From Nemophila menziesii (Eukaryota; Streptophyta; Magnoliopsida; Boraginales; Hydrophyllaceae), in contig JARWIR010000018.1 of NCBI GenBank assembly GCA_029959085.1, positions 16,987,001-17,051,000 on the forward strand: a stretch of DNA of 64,000 nt. The letters are read 5' to 3'. Below the pieces are notes generated by a model. That model saw nothing but the letters and a program-made list of their open reading frames with translations, was not told the origin of the DNA and ran no database searches. Of the stretch, positions 10,926 to 22,553 are shown in pieces; position 1 is the stretch's first letter; each line of letters starts with the position of its first letter. Both the position numbers and the translations under genes were made by a program.

Positions 10926-11230
10926 TGTCTGCGAAAAAAAAAATTAAAAAAAAATCAAAAAAATCAAAAAATTCAGAAAATTCCGAAAAAAATCATAGAC
11001 GTAAATATTAATTTGATTTATCCAAATATAATTTTTTTTTTATTTTTTTGATTTTTTTTGAATTAGTTATGACGATTTTAAAAAAATTTCACGGACGCGC
11101 GCGTGTGATTATTAGTTTTTTTCTTATTTTTTAATTGTTAATTATAAGGGTAATTTTGGGATGAGACTGTTTTTAATAAATATTTTTTCCTAGGCACCTT
11201 TTTCTAAATAAGTTTTTTAATAGGCATCAA

Positions 11231-11897
11231 TCAACAATTGGCTCATTTTTTATTTCAAGGGATGTTCAACTGAGTTTTGTGAACCTTTTGGACACATGGT
11301 AAAGGAGTTTAGTTGAGTCAGGTGAATTTTGTTGCGTGTTCGAACAAAATCCAAAGTGATCACAAAATCTCTGCATCTTCTCACATGCTATTAGTTAACG
11401 TGGCTCATTCTATTCCGATTACAGACCCCAATAAATCGGGTAAAGATCTCACTTACATAATTGAAATTTCTAGTTTCACTTTTGCAATGTACTCCTGCAT
11501 ACGTATATTCTGTGAGATTTATGCTTTGTTTATCTTGCAAAGTTATAACAGCTCGATAAATTCGAGACACGTGGAGGTTTTCTCTGGCAATCAAATTAAT
11601 CACACTGACCGGTCACACATAGTTGAGGATCAATTTCTTTACAATCCTGTTATTAATAGTGAGATAAACAGTCTAGGTTTTATATGGACATTTCAATCTT
11701 TTGGGAAGGACGGTGGAAGAGATCCATCCATCTAAATAACTTGTTTTACTTTCATCCTCTTAATGGTTGAAATTTTCGAAAAAAGATTAAGTTAGCAAAA
11801 GGATTTCGGATTTTGAACACATGCATAAGGCTCTTAATGGTCCAAAGTGATCACAAAATCTCTACATCTTCTCACAGGCTCTCAAAGGTTTAATGGG
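11231..11897. other. Unrecognised intergenic sequence
   Basis: An open frame at 11313-11735 (140 codons) has no recognisable motif, signal peptide or neighbour that would support it. A short phrase (CCAAAGTGATCACAAAATCT) recurs at 11351 and 11840, suggesting an old duplication. Confidence 0.4.
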
Positions 11898-12405
11898 GGT
11901 GGCCTCTCAAGCCTACGCTGTAGACTTTATAAATTGTCTTATGGATTAAGCCGAGGTGTAAGATGGGTAATCCCTTTGTCCTACGATTTGGACTCAAAAA
12001 CTTGTCTTGAGATTCAACCATGGTGTACCTAGGGTGACCCCTTAGACCTGCACTATAGACTCGATAACTCATTTTAAATATTGAGTCGAATTTTAACCAG
12101 GGTGACCCTTGGGCCTACACTCTTGACTCTAAAACCCGCCTGGAGAGCTTAATTGAGGTTTTTCATGGATGTCCTGGACTCATTGAACCATGTGGGAGGT
12201 TTATTCGAGGTTTTACTATGGTAACCCCTTGTACCTATACCCTACACTCAATTCTTTATGGGATAGGTCAATCGAAGTTAAACAGGGCAACCACTTATCT
12301 ATTTCTTTCATATACTTGACTCCTTTGCAGATGGGACTATTGAAGTTTGCCAGTTCGACCCTTAGGCCTAATCCACCAGTCTCGATAACCCATCTTCAGG
12401 GTTGA
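11898..12405. repeat. Degenerate ~67-bp tandem repeat
   Basis: A phrase of the form GGGTGACCCCTT..CCTACACT...GACTC recurs at about 11898, 11965, 12032, 12100, 12166, 12219, 12285 and 12354. The spacing is mostly 65-69 bp, once about 54. Units have diverged strongly but keep the phrase order, including GATTGAGTCGAA-like parts. No coding role was seen. Confidence 0.6.
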
Positions 12406-13199
12406 ATCAAGTTTTTCCGGAGAACATATAAGCATACACGTACAAAATCACTTAAACGTCACCGCTCTTTCCACTTAGTCATTCAGCTTGAATGTCGGTA
12501 GTAAACAAGGGGTTTGACACTAATAGTAGGCTTTTATATCAACATGTAATCTATTTAGCAGACTTGAGTACACATTAGCATACTATCGGTACATTCACAC
12601 ATATTATTATTTAACTGATGGAATTACGATATCGAAGTCTATAGGTCCTCTTATCACTATCAGATAAATAGTCGTGTACCTTGGTTGCGAAAAGGGTTGC
12701 CTTGAAATTTAAGTTTCATACTCTATATTATTTGCTATCAAGATTTCTTAGCTGGATGGAGGGATACTTTTCTCTTCTGCAAGATTTTTGCTTCCACGTT
12801 GAGTTCTGCCTATGGTCAGGCAAATCGCTTTGATGGGGCTTATCTAAGAGAGGAAGGGTAGGGATCACCTTTCCTAGCATTTCTTCGTGGAGTGAGACAC
12901 ATATTACTTTTGATGTGAGTAGTGTGGTATCTCAATGGGTTGGGAAACTCCCTTTCCCATAAACGATGCCAAACTGATAGGATTTTTTTACCAATTAAGT
13001 TTGAAGTGAATTCAAAGTAGTTTATGAAGGTGAATAGAGGTGTATTCTTCAAGGGCTTAACATCTAGAGGATGTATATATGTGGCATAATGGATATAAAT
13101 ATAAATAGTAAATATCAATATTAACAATAGTAATACAAAAGATCATATTGCAAAAGGTAAGGAAAAAATTCGTTGAATACATTGATTGTATCATTTACA
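12406..13199. other. Unrecognised intergenic sequence
   Basis: No domain, repeat or RNA gene was identified. A minus-strand open frame at 13127-12840 has no recognisable motif. A TATAAATAG motif on the minus strand at 13211-13220 would fit a minus-strand promoter reading into this region, but nothing downstream supports a gene. Confidence 0.4.
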
Positions 13200-14611
13200 C
13201 ATTTAGATCTCTATTTATAGATGGGTTTCAGGGGAGGTTATTACCCCCACTATCTACCTAATCCCATCATTCCATGATTCTGAAGAGAGTGCCACGTAGT
13301 CAGAAACGTTAAAAGGAATTTTCCAATAAATAGAGGCACCGTAGGAATCCATCATTTGACTATTTCTTTCAACACATTCAAAGATTTTCAGAATAAACAT
13401 TTAGGAGAGTTCCAAAGAAATATTCTGCAAGTATTTATGTGTATTTGACTAGTCCACATATACTTTTGTAATCATCCCATAAAGGAGTTAGTGGCTAGAC
13501 TAGGCCGATTAGGGGTTAATCGTAAAACCTGGGTTTGTTCATAGTCAAGTGAAAATGGTGTTCTTCAGAGAAAACAATAGATTGAGGAAGAGCTAGTGGA
13601 GGAGAGATACTTAGCTTGAGGGTTGTACGGATATGAAGTTGTAGATCGGAGTATATATTTTCTATTAGCCCTTGTGTGGTAATACACAAGAGAAAGTTTC
13701 ACGGGGTTGTGAAATGTTGCATTGTGAGTGGATATTGTCTGCTTGGTTTCCTAGTGATTGTGATAACACTAGTATGGTCCTTTGTATGGTGATTTAAAAG
13801 AGGGTGTAAGGGTTAGTGGTCTCACCTTTAAGGGACACAAGTATTTCTAGTAGAGGAGTTGAAATTCTAAGAAGCTCATACCCGAGGTCGTGAATGTAGG
13901 CATAGAAAGACAAACCACTCTAAATCTTGTGTGTGCATCTCTATCCTTAACTTTTTACTTTGTCTATGACCTTAGTTTAATCCTTACTGTACTTTGCATA
14001 TATTTATATGATTAGAATCTTGCATACTAGGTGCTTGTTAAATTGACTCACTTGATTCTTGACTAGTTTTAATCATATAACATACCCATATAGAGTTAGA
14101 TTTAGTATTCTTACTCGAGAATCTTATCCTTAAGTATATTTCTAGTTTACTTATCTAAAGTACACAAAGGTTGGACCTTTAGCTAATATCAAGTTTTCCT
14201 ATTTTGAGTTAGATTTTATAATTTTGCATTGTCCTATTGAACCCATCTACGACACTATATTGGGTTTTTAATTGGTATCAAACCCTAGTTATAATATTGA
14301 TTGTGCTTAATATTACCTAGAGTTTATTACAACATGGAATCTAAAAAATTGGAAGGAACAAGTGGTACTGGTCTCTCATTGCTTGTAGCTATAGTTCTAA
14401 CCTTGAATAAGGTTTATGGGGGAGATTCAAAGATCACTTTGAAAATGTTGCCAAGACAACGATAAAGATTACTTGCTTACTTAAGGAAGTAACTAATCAC
14501 TTAGGCCAATAGAAAGTGTTTCTTCAAGTAGTCACTTGAGAAGAAGAAGATGAACGACGAAGATGCCATAATCATGCTTCAAAATCTCACGCCATCGATA
14601 CAGTTGATTAT
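13200..14611 (+). mobile_element. Probable fragment of another LTR retrotransposon (LTR end, PBS-like site, gag start)
   Basis: At 14271-14284, TTGGTATCAAACC resembles the initiator-methionine-tRNA PBS (TGGTATCAGAGC) used by many copia and some gypsy elements. It is followed after about 50 nt by ATGGAATCTAAAAAATTGG (14334), a start reminiscent of copia gag, which soon breaks. The sequence before the site would then be LTR, but no LTR start or second copy is visible. It is cut off by the LTR beginning at 14612. Confidence 0.35.
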
Positions 14612-16351
14612 TGATGTCTCCCTATTTGTTCTAATTATTAGCCCCTTGGAGACATCCTTTTAGGTGAATAAATGACTTATTTCATAGACTTTTATGCTTA
14701 TTTGATCATATTTCACTTTCTCCCCTTGGAAATTAACTATTTGCAGAATCTGAGCTTTTGTGCGTAAATTTGACTATTTTTAATGCAAAGTTAATAGGTT
14801 CTTGAATTTCATGAAAGACCAATCCAAGGAGGAGAAGTTGTCTTAAGTGTATTTTAGAGTGTTAGGAAATGTTTTTACTCGAGTTTCTATTTTTTTAGAG
14901 TGCACTTTCCTATTTCTATTTCTTGATTTATTGATTTATTCTTTTTAAGCATATGCGGTTTAATTTATTGTGAAGCTTTAAAAGATATATGGTAATTACT
15001 TAGAGACCAAGTCAAGATAAAGAAGTAAAGGAAAGAAGATTTACATGGAAATAAGAAGATTTAGGAAAGATATATTCAAAGAAGGAAAAGATAAAGCTGC
15101 CTTATGAATATGAAATTCCAGCCACGTTTCAAAGATTAATTCATAACTAATTATTGGCTAGGAATCTGGACGAGTGGTCTGCACCAATAGAAATCTCTTT
15201 CCAAGACAAGCAGTTTCATATATTGGAACTCCTCAAACGGATAATTATTGAAAAAGATATGACCAAATCAAATCAGCAGTAGAATCTTACCTTTCCTATA
15301 ATTTAGGGTTACGAATTTAAGAGTTCTTAACTTGTCTTCCACTCCAAATAAATTCGACCTAGGGTTCCCTAACACCTATAAATACACCCCTTAACCTCCT
15401 CTTTTCACACACTTCTGAGAATTAAACAAGAGGCTTAAGGTTTTCAAGTCAGAGCAAGAAGGCAAGGAGAAGCTAGTGCTGGAGGAGTCCTGTTCTTCCA
15501 ACATCAGTCATCCTACCCTTTAGGTTATCAATTTATCTTTTGTATTTGAACATGAATTCCTTTTATTTATTATTAGTCTTTAATTTTCTTATGAGCTAAA
15601 TTTCTTTATACTTGAGAATCGCATTAAAAGGATGAACTTTAATTAATGAATCTATGTTTTGATTTTGGGATTGTTTAGATTTAAATAGGATTGAGTTTTA
15701 TATATTGGATATTACTTTGTTTTCATTACTAATTCTTTTAGGAACAACTAGAATTAGCTGTTAGTATTTGGGCTATTCACTTTAGTGGCGAAGTGATCAT
15801 CCGACAGGGGTGTTTGAATACAGATCTAGGTAATACCCGTGTAATGTCCGTTATTGACCAACAGGCTTAACTAGTTACATAGCCAAAGAGGTAAAATCAT
15901 ATCATCCGAAGAGGCATATTCGACCATACAGGTGTTTATGATACTTTAGGATAGCTTCTAGGTCCACCCGACAGGGGGCTAGGAGATATCAGAGTCCTGA
16001 CTAATATTATAATACCAATTCTACCCTTAAACATAGCATAGATTATATTGGTTAAGTGGAATCCTTGCGAGACTCAAGTATCTCTCTTATCTGAAATTAG
16101 TCTTTTATTTGCTTTATTTCCTTTCTGTTAATTTAGTTTTAATCTTTATATTTGCAATTTTAATTTACAAAAACCAAACAAAAATTCTTATCTTTTATTT
16201 TCTGTTTAGCAATTATTCCTACTACTTGATTAATATTTGGGTTGAACCTAATCCGTCCCTGAGAACGAACTTGATTATCATATATTACTTGGGACAACCG
16301 TACACTTGCGGTTAAGTGGTTCCTCTTTATTTATCACTTTATTTTATAAAC
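14612..16351 (+). repeat. LTR, E-type, 3'-truncated
   Basis: It begins TGATGTCTCCCTATTTGTTC with the inverted GGAGACATC about 35 bp in, and runs collinear with the reverse complement of the LTR at 52979-54781. Both share the block around CAAGCAGTTTCATATATTGG and a TATA box (TATAAATA, 15377-15384). The last ~60 bp, including the terminal CACCA, are missing: at about 16351 it joins an inverted fragment of element 3'UTR. No PBS or internal region follows. Confidence 0.7.
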
Positions 16352-16783
16352 TGTCCTCACTTACCATCAACAAACTGTCCAAGAGCTTGAGTTTACACTC
16401 GAATAACGTTCTCACTCAACCCAATTGACGCGCTTAATTAGCGTCCCCAAATTAAGCCAATAAGCACTAAGGATGATTCACCTAAAATTTTCCACTTTGC
16501 CGGTCCGAATATGTATATATTCTTTTTAAATCATTTTTTCTTTTCTTTTATATAGCTATGACTCTCTTTTTAATGTTGAGATATCATGCTATTTTTCAAT
16601 AGTTATGCCTTTTCATAACTTGAGCTCGTAGCTTCTTTTCCATTCACTATTACCCCGGCAATGGGTTACAATATAATAAACCTGTGAATCATCATCATGT
16701 ATAGCACAAAGCACAATTAATAAGCTCAAAAATCCCGATTTGATGAAGAAACAATTAAAGGAACAATTATTACAGGAGATTAA
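16352..16783 (-). mobile_element. Inverted fragment of retroelement 3' untranslated region
   Basis: On the minus strand this matches the 3'UTR seen at 38590-38970, 41500-41900, 45060-45460 and (inverted) 24530-24700. Shared phrases include ATATTCGGACCGGCAAAGTGG, read here as its reverse complement at 16495-16515, and AGAGAGTCATAGCTATA. It lies between the truncated E-type LTR and the truncated 5' LTR of element A, so it marks a rearrangement. Confidence 0.65.
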
Positions 16784-18288
16784 AGGATGAGACATCATTT
16801 TTAGTGATTTAGAAGTCATAATAGTTGATTTTCAGCACAAAGCACTTTCCTATTTTGAGTCTTGATTTAGTAAAATAATACTTTTAGAGAATATTGGGTT
16901 TAATTATTTATTTAGTGTGAAGCTTTAAAGATAATTATGGAGATTAATTAGAGTCCAAGTCAAATACTACAAGATATGGAAAGAGATAAGCATGGAAATT
17001 GGAGATAAGGAAACAAAAGCTAAAAACATGGAAAAGGAAAAGCTGCCTTAATCCTGAATTTCTGCACATACGACCACAAATCAGCTTATATCTCAAAAAT
17101 TTGTGGAATTTGGAGAAACGGTCAAGAGAAAAGTTGAAGATCTTTCCGAGACGATGAATTTGGTATACTCATACGCGTCAAACAGATGAAAATTGAAACT
17201 GCTAGGACCAAAAGAAAAACGGGCCTGATTTCATGTTTTTAGGGTTACAGATTTGAGTTGGGCTTGGAGTCCATTACTTAACCTCTCCTTCAAGAAAACG
17301 AATTAGGTTTTCTAAACACCTATAAATACACCCTTATATCACTTGTAAATCATCCTTGCCTCATAGTAATTAGTTCTTAAGGTTTTATTCTTCCAGTTTA
17401 TTGTAGAGAGCAAGATGATGTCTTTTATTATTTTCTTTAGTTTATTTCCTTCAGGTATGAACTAAACTTCCCATAGTTTGGGTTTTGCATCATGTATAAT
17501 CTATGAATTCTAATTTCTTTCTATCTAAGTTTCTTTGGGAATTATATGTTTTAATCTGATATTAGCTACTTACCTTTATATTTGTTTATGTGTTTGATTT
17601 AATGATTGTTTTCCTTGCTAGTGCACGAGTATAGGATTACCTTAATAGTAGTTAGATGATCACCTTAGATGGGTGTCTAATTATTGAAACACCACATAAC
17701 GTCTAGTGTCGATATTAGTCCTGACAACACTGATTCTAACTAGATAGTCATTAGGGTATGAATTAATCACTATCACTATGTATGGAAATTGATTGCTTAG
17801 GGCCTTAGTAGCGTTTGATAACCCTATTTGAACCAGCCTCGTGGTGTGTCCGTAGCCCCCTTAGTCGCTCTCAAGGTCTAAGGTATGGGAATTTAGAATC
17901 CTGACTAAGTATACAAGAGCTAATTATCTCCCTTATTAACTAGATCTAATAGAAAGAATTAGAAGGATTAGTGCATACTAGCAAAACCTAAGCTATACTT
18001 CTCATCTCGTATTCTTCGTATTTATTTTATTGTTTTTATTTTCTTAGATTAATTAATTAATTTCGAAATTCATTCCCTTTTATTTTCTTTCTTTTAATTA
18101 ATTACTTCTTACTCGTTATTGCTACCCATTCGACTAGCACACTAAGTCCCTTCGAACGAACTCAACTTATCAACTAAAACTTGCATACGTCCTGTAATAC
18201 TTGCAGTACTGTGCCTGTCTAGGGTGAGTGTGCGTAGTTTTCTTGACTTAATTTTATCTTATTTTTAATCACACCCTAGGCGACACTA
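16784..18288 (+). repeat. 5' LTR of element A (5'-truncated)
   Basis: Collinear with the LTR at 42359-43899 except that the first ~30 bp (the TGATGTCTCCTCATTTGTGA tip) are replaced by unrelated sequence. A TATA box (TATAAATA) is at 17321-17328. It ends GGCGACACTA, and the PBS follows after 6 bp. Confidence 0.85.
17321..17328 (+). promoter_or_regulatory. LTR TATA box, element A
   Basis: TATAAATA in the context CACCTATAAATACACCC. The same context occurs in the LTRs at 15377 and 31616; in the LTRs at 39427 and 42359 it is altered to CTACAAATA and CTACACATA. Confidence 0.6.
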
Positions 18289-18294
18289 AGGTTT

Positions 18295-18313
18295 TGGCGC
18301 CGCTGCCGGGGAC
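18295..18313 (+). other. Primer binding site, element A
   Basis: TGGCGCCGCTGCCGGGGAC, the Athila-type PBS (tRNA-Asp in Athila), lies just after the 5' LTR. The same site is at 32587, 61833 and (minus) 28241 and 52954, with single or several changes at 56270 and 47403. Confidence 0.85.
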
Positions 18314-18537
18314 TTGTGTTTCGTTAGCGTGTGGGTTATCTATTTCGAGTAGTAGTTTTTAATTAATTTTTATTTTTCAGTATTTATTTTTTATTTTTCC
18401 GGATTTACGCTTTTGGTTTGCTTTAGTCTTTTTCAAGTTTCACAGTGTTTAATTCTTGGCCTCCATTATCGGAGCCTGAGAGGAGCTTCAGATCTTATAA
18501 CAAACGTGTTCGTGAGGAAAGAACCTTGAGAAGAGCT

Positions 18538-21293
18538 ATGGCAGGCATGCAAGAGCAGTTAGATCCACCACTTGGAGTCCCACCTGGGGGTAATCCACCA
18601 GGAGGACCACCACCACCTGTCCCACCTGGTGGACAACAACAAGGACAACATCCACTAGGACGAGGTAATGGGCAAAATCGAGTTGAGCAAGACCTTCCTG
18701 GTCTCCATGTGTCGTTCCATGTTCAACCAATAGGTTACCGTCCTCCAGAGATCCAAAATATTAAATTTCGACCCGATCCGGGTATGCTCAGTCAATTTCA
18801 AAGTTATGGACTCTACAGTGGGACAACAATTCAAGATCCCGTAAGATCGATTAAGAAGTTTATGCAGATTTGTGATGCTTATGTTACTCCAGGCATTACA
18901 CGCGAGCAACTCTATTGTCATATGTTTTCGTTCTTCCTGACCGGTATAGCTAGTGAGTGGCTAGATAGGCAGCCACCAGGGACAATCAACTCATGGACAG
19001 AACTTCAAGCCGCATTATTTAACCGTTTTTATCCGAAGAGTATGAGACTCAAAGATCAAAGCGAGCTTGCAAGGTTTTGTCAAGAAGATGGAGAAACAGT
19101 AGGAGAATCATGGACAAGGTTTCAACATAAATTAGCTAGATGTCCGCTCCATGGTTATACCCCCTCTTTACAATTAGCTATATTCTATGAAGGTCTCAAT
19201 GATAGAGGTAGAGAGAAGGTGGATAACATAGGAAAGGGAAATTTCGTGTCCATGAATCATAATGAAGCACCCGAGGTCTTGGAAAATATTATTGAACAAG
19301 AAAGGAGTTGGCCTTCTACGCGAGCTTCTATAGCAAAGACCCAAGGTACGCTTCATTTAGATGCAGAAACTGCAAACTCAGCTCAAATATCCGCATTAGA
19401 GAATCAAATCAAAGAGCTTAAGCTAGAGATGCAGAAAAATTTAGCCGTAGCAAACGTAGTACAAGAAGCACAAGGTTGTCAACAATGTGGGGTTAATAAT
19501 CATACATGGGAAGAGTGCAAAGGAAATCCACAATCTGTTTACTTCATATCCAACCGATGAGGTTATCAATTTGGTAACCTAAATCATCCGGGTATGCAAT
19601 ATTCAAATCCTCAGGGAGCCGCTAATCCTGGTCATTATCAACCGCGTCCCCAGAACAACTTTTTCCAACCAAGAGGTCAGTATCAAAATCAAAATCAAAA
19701 TAGACCTGCTCCCTCTCAGCAACCTGTTCAAGATGCCTATACCGATTCATTAGATCAGAAAGCTTTACCGCAGTATCCTCAAGAAGGATCTATGTATAAT
19801 CAACAATTAGTAAAAGTCTTGGACCGTTTGACCACGAATATGAACGCTCAGGATGAAAAGTTACGAGGACAAGATGCCGCAATTCAGATTTTAGGTACTC
19901 AAGTTGAACAGTTGAACAAAGTTCTAACGAATTTAATGGAACAAAACGAATTGAAGGCAATCGAAGGAGGTGATGACAATGTTGGGTTCGAATCTTGTAA
20001 GGCTATTTGCCTTGAAATTGAAGAAGAAAAGAAGGAAGTACCACATGCTGCCATTAGTGCCGTGGAGGTTCCGAGTACCGAAGAAGAACCAATGAAGTCT
20101 AGCCCTGTGGAATCTGACTGTTCTGAGGTTGATGTGGAGGACGATTCAGAGAAAGGAAAATTTATACAGCTTCTAAAGGATATGCAAGAAGAGATTCGAT
20201 CGGTGATGGATTATCAAGCTGAGCTGGCTAAAGAGAAAGAAGAAGAAGCCTCAAAGGAGGAATCAAGAGTTGAAGTTGAAGTTGCACCTGCTGTGCAAGA
20301 AGAGAAAGAAGAAGAGAAGGTGGAACCGCCATCTGTTGTTCAACCAGTGTCACCAACTATTCCTGATACAAATCCAAAGGATGACACTGAGCTCAAGACA
20401 TTAGTAGAGGCGTATACACCTGAAAATATCAACGCCCAAATGCTTGAGATTGAAAAGAAAGGACTTACACCGCAACAAGTTTTTACGCAAGTTATTCCCG
20501 AGAAAGAAGCGAGTGTAGAGATCCCAAGAGAGAACCTGAGAGTCTCAAGAAGAAGTGAAAGAGAGTTACCAACAAAGCTCAAAGATCCGGGAAGTTTTAA
20601 CCTTCCTATTCAAATAAATGGTATGCTCAAGGTGAAAGCTCTGTACGATGTGGGTTCTGGTGTGAATCTTATGCCTAAGTTCGTGTTCGAGAGACTTGGA
20701 CTTCAGAAATCAGAGAAAACTCCAGTGAAGTTGCAGTTCGCTGACAACTCAATTACCAGGACATGGGGAACAGTGGAGGACGTCTTAGTCCGTACAGGTA
20801 GTATCGCCATCCCTACTGACTTTGTTATACTTGAGTTTGATGCAGATAAGCAGGTTCCAATCATACTTGGACGACCTTTCATGGCCATAAGTCAAAGTGT
20901 CATCAACTTCCAAGAAGGGACCATTACCCGTCATGCAAAGAACGTATCCGAACCTTCTATGTCTTGGGTAAGAAACCGAGGAAGTTAGATCCCACCGTTC
21001 CTGTCATCCACAACCTTTCACATCACAAAGTCCCTCCTGAGAAGATCCACTTAAAGCCTGTGGATACTGAGCCAAACATTGAGTTTGGGGTTGGCCATGA
21101 AGTACTATGGAAAGCTCACAAACGCGAAAATAGTCCACGTAGTTTCAAAGACTCGTGGATGGGACCATTCATTGTCACCAAGGTTGTTTCAGCTAAGGTG
21201 ATAGAAATCCGACCCAAGAAGGGGATCAAGCGCATATTAGTTGACGTTCATAGCCTTACTCGTTGTTGGGGAGGCTATATTCGCAAATCTTGA
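18538..21293 (+). pseudogene. Gag-protease with integrase C-terminal tail, element A
   Basis: The first ATG is at 18538; the frame is open and conserved back to 18445 but has no ATG there. Order: Pro/Gly/Gln-rich N-terminus (about 18550-18700), gag core (FRPDPGMLSQFQSYG through KFMQICDAYVTPG and FNRFYPKSMRLKDQ), CCHC knuckle CQQCGVNNHTWEEC near 19474, an acidic linker, then a retropepsin-like protease (YDVGSGVNLMP near 20641; ILGRPF near 20863). After it come only HKRENSPRSFKDSWMGPF and a GPY/F-like integrase tail (about 21110-21293). RT, RNase H and the integrase core are missing. The frame is broken by TGA at 19558 (CGA in the relative) and a 1-nt deletion near 20951. Gag would form particles and protease would cleave it; pol would have to come in trans (inference). 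Confidence 0.85.
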
Positions 21294-21479
21294 TAAAGGT
21301 AACGCGTCTAACTTTAAAATACGTTAAATAAAAGTGCTGAACGGGAGACAACCCGCAGTTTTTTTTAGTTTTTATGCTTTTTACGTTTTTAGTTTATGTT
21401 TAGTTTAGTTGTTTTTAGTTGATATTGCATATTTGAGAAAGGTATTAGTGTTTTTGATGTTTAGGTGATAGAAAAATCG

Positions 21480-21910
21480 AGTTCGGGAGGAAAAACGCGA
21501 GTTTTGGGTATATTCAGACTGCCTCACCGGCATACCAGCGGATTCTTCCGGTATACCGGCGAGCAAAAAACGCGAGCCGACGGGGTGCGTCACGTGTTCA
21601 TTCCAGGAAGGTCCAGTATCGAGAAAATTCACCACCGGCATGCCGGCGGATTTTCCTGGTATACCAGCCAGAGAAAACCCGTGGCCACGGGTGTCACCAC
21701 GCGTTCATTGCCGAGAGGTCCAAATTTCACAAAGTTCCTGCACCGGTATGCCGGGCCCTAGCGCCGGTATACTGGCCAGAAGAAAAACCGTGCCCACGTG
21801 TATGGACCTCGGGTATATTGACGTAACGTGGGAAAAACATAGCTCCAGTACCGGTATACCGGGCCCTACGGCCGGTATACCGCTCGATGCCGCTGGAGTG
21901 AGAAGAAAGC
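21480..21910. repeat. GC-rich palindrome block, element A version
   Basis: A sharply GC-rich island in AT-rich DNA, between the gag-pro frame and the second ORF. It holds repeated, palindromic motifs: CCGGCATACC, CCGGTATACCGG, CCGGCATGCCGG, ACCGGTATGCCGGGCCC. They are spaced by phrases such as AAAACCCGTGGCCACGGG and CGGGTATATTGACGTA. Element B has a block at the same place with the same spacers but different palindromes. Open frames across it have biased composition and no recognisable domain. Confidence 0.75.
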
Positions 21911-22313
21911 TGCGTTTTTGTTTATAAGAAGGAGCAGGTTAGTTTATTCCGAAATTATAAATCCTTAAGCCTCTCTTTCTTCTCCAAACCTCTCCCAACT
22001 CCATTGAAGCTCATATAAACCTTCCCCAAACATCAAAACACTACCCAATCATCATAAAAACACATCAAATCTTCTCTCCACACCATTACAAAGAAGATTC
22101 AAGCACCCAATTCTCACCAACCACATTTAAATTGAAGAATCAAAAGCTTAAATTTTCAAAATTCATCCTACAATTTCTTAAACCCATATCAATCCATCAA
22201 GAATTCACCTTACCCACATAGAGATTCATCATCAATTCACCCTTCCTAAGCCAAATCAAGCTTGTTCAACCAATATTTCAAAAGTTCAAATTTCAAGAGT
22301 TGTTAAAGCTTTG

Positions 22314-22325
22314 AGTTGGGGGTCA
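22314..22325 (+). other. Polypurine-like motif before the second ORF, element A
   Basis: TTTGAGTTGGGGGTC just upstream of the ATG at 22333 repeats the terminal PPT sequence of these elements (see 42343-42358). The same is found in element B at 36627-36640. It could act as an internal PPT; no stem-loop precedes this copy. Confidence 0.4.
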
Positions 22326-22553
22326 ATTGAGGATGACTAAAAGAACAGAAACATTATCTAACAAGAGTGAGGTGAAGAAAAGAAAGGTATTGGTTCGATT
22401 GAGAAGAAATCAAATAACAAAGGTTCTAGTTCAAATTCAAAGGGTAAAATCGATGTTGAAGAAGGAGAAAAGCCGGCTATGTTCGATTCCATGGGTAGAA
22501 AAGTTTCATTCTATTCCTAAAAGAGAAGACAACCTCTTTTGTTCAAAGGTCCT

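Larger units (their letters stand above)
8806..11115. mobile_element. Foldback element with long inverted arms, split by a Mutator-like element
   Basis: The left arm starts near 8806 (CACGCGCGCGTCCGTGAA at 8818), continues to 8918 and resumes at 10671-10760. The right arm, 10925-11115, is its near-perfect reverse complement, including AATCGTCATAACTAATTC, AAATTAATATT, TACGTCTATGA and CGCAGACACG. Without the insertion the element would be about 550 bp with ~190-bp arms around a ~160-bp loop of palindromic repeats. No transposase is present and the TSD is not resolved. Confidence 0.7.
7948..11230. mobile_element. Outer element with degenerate terminal inverted repeats, host of nested insertions
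   Basis: The segment around 7948-8042 (TGCCT.., ATTATTTATAGAAAACA, ACTACCCTTA) matches the reverse complement of 11150-11230 (TGCCTATTAAAAAACTTATT, ATATTTATTAAAAACA, TTACCCTTAT) along about 90 bp, with many substitutions. This is best explained as terminal inverted repeats of an old DNA transposon whose interior was later filled by the hAT-like, foldback and Mutator-like elements listed separately. No convincing TSD was found, so the outer boundaries are approximate. Confidence 0.4.

Noticed and set aside
11313..11735. A 140-codon ORF as a host gene
   Set aside because: No recognisable motif, no splice structure and an AT-rich repeat-laden setting; chance open frame is as likely.
13211..13220. 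A minus-strand promoter (TATAAATAG)
   Set aside because: A good TATA match, but no gene or LTR structure downstream on that strand could be shown.
21465..21927. Arg/Gly-rich ORFs in the GC-rich block of element A (and 35730-36497 in B)
   Set aside because: The frames arise from palindromic GC-rich repeats and do not match each other between A and B.
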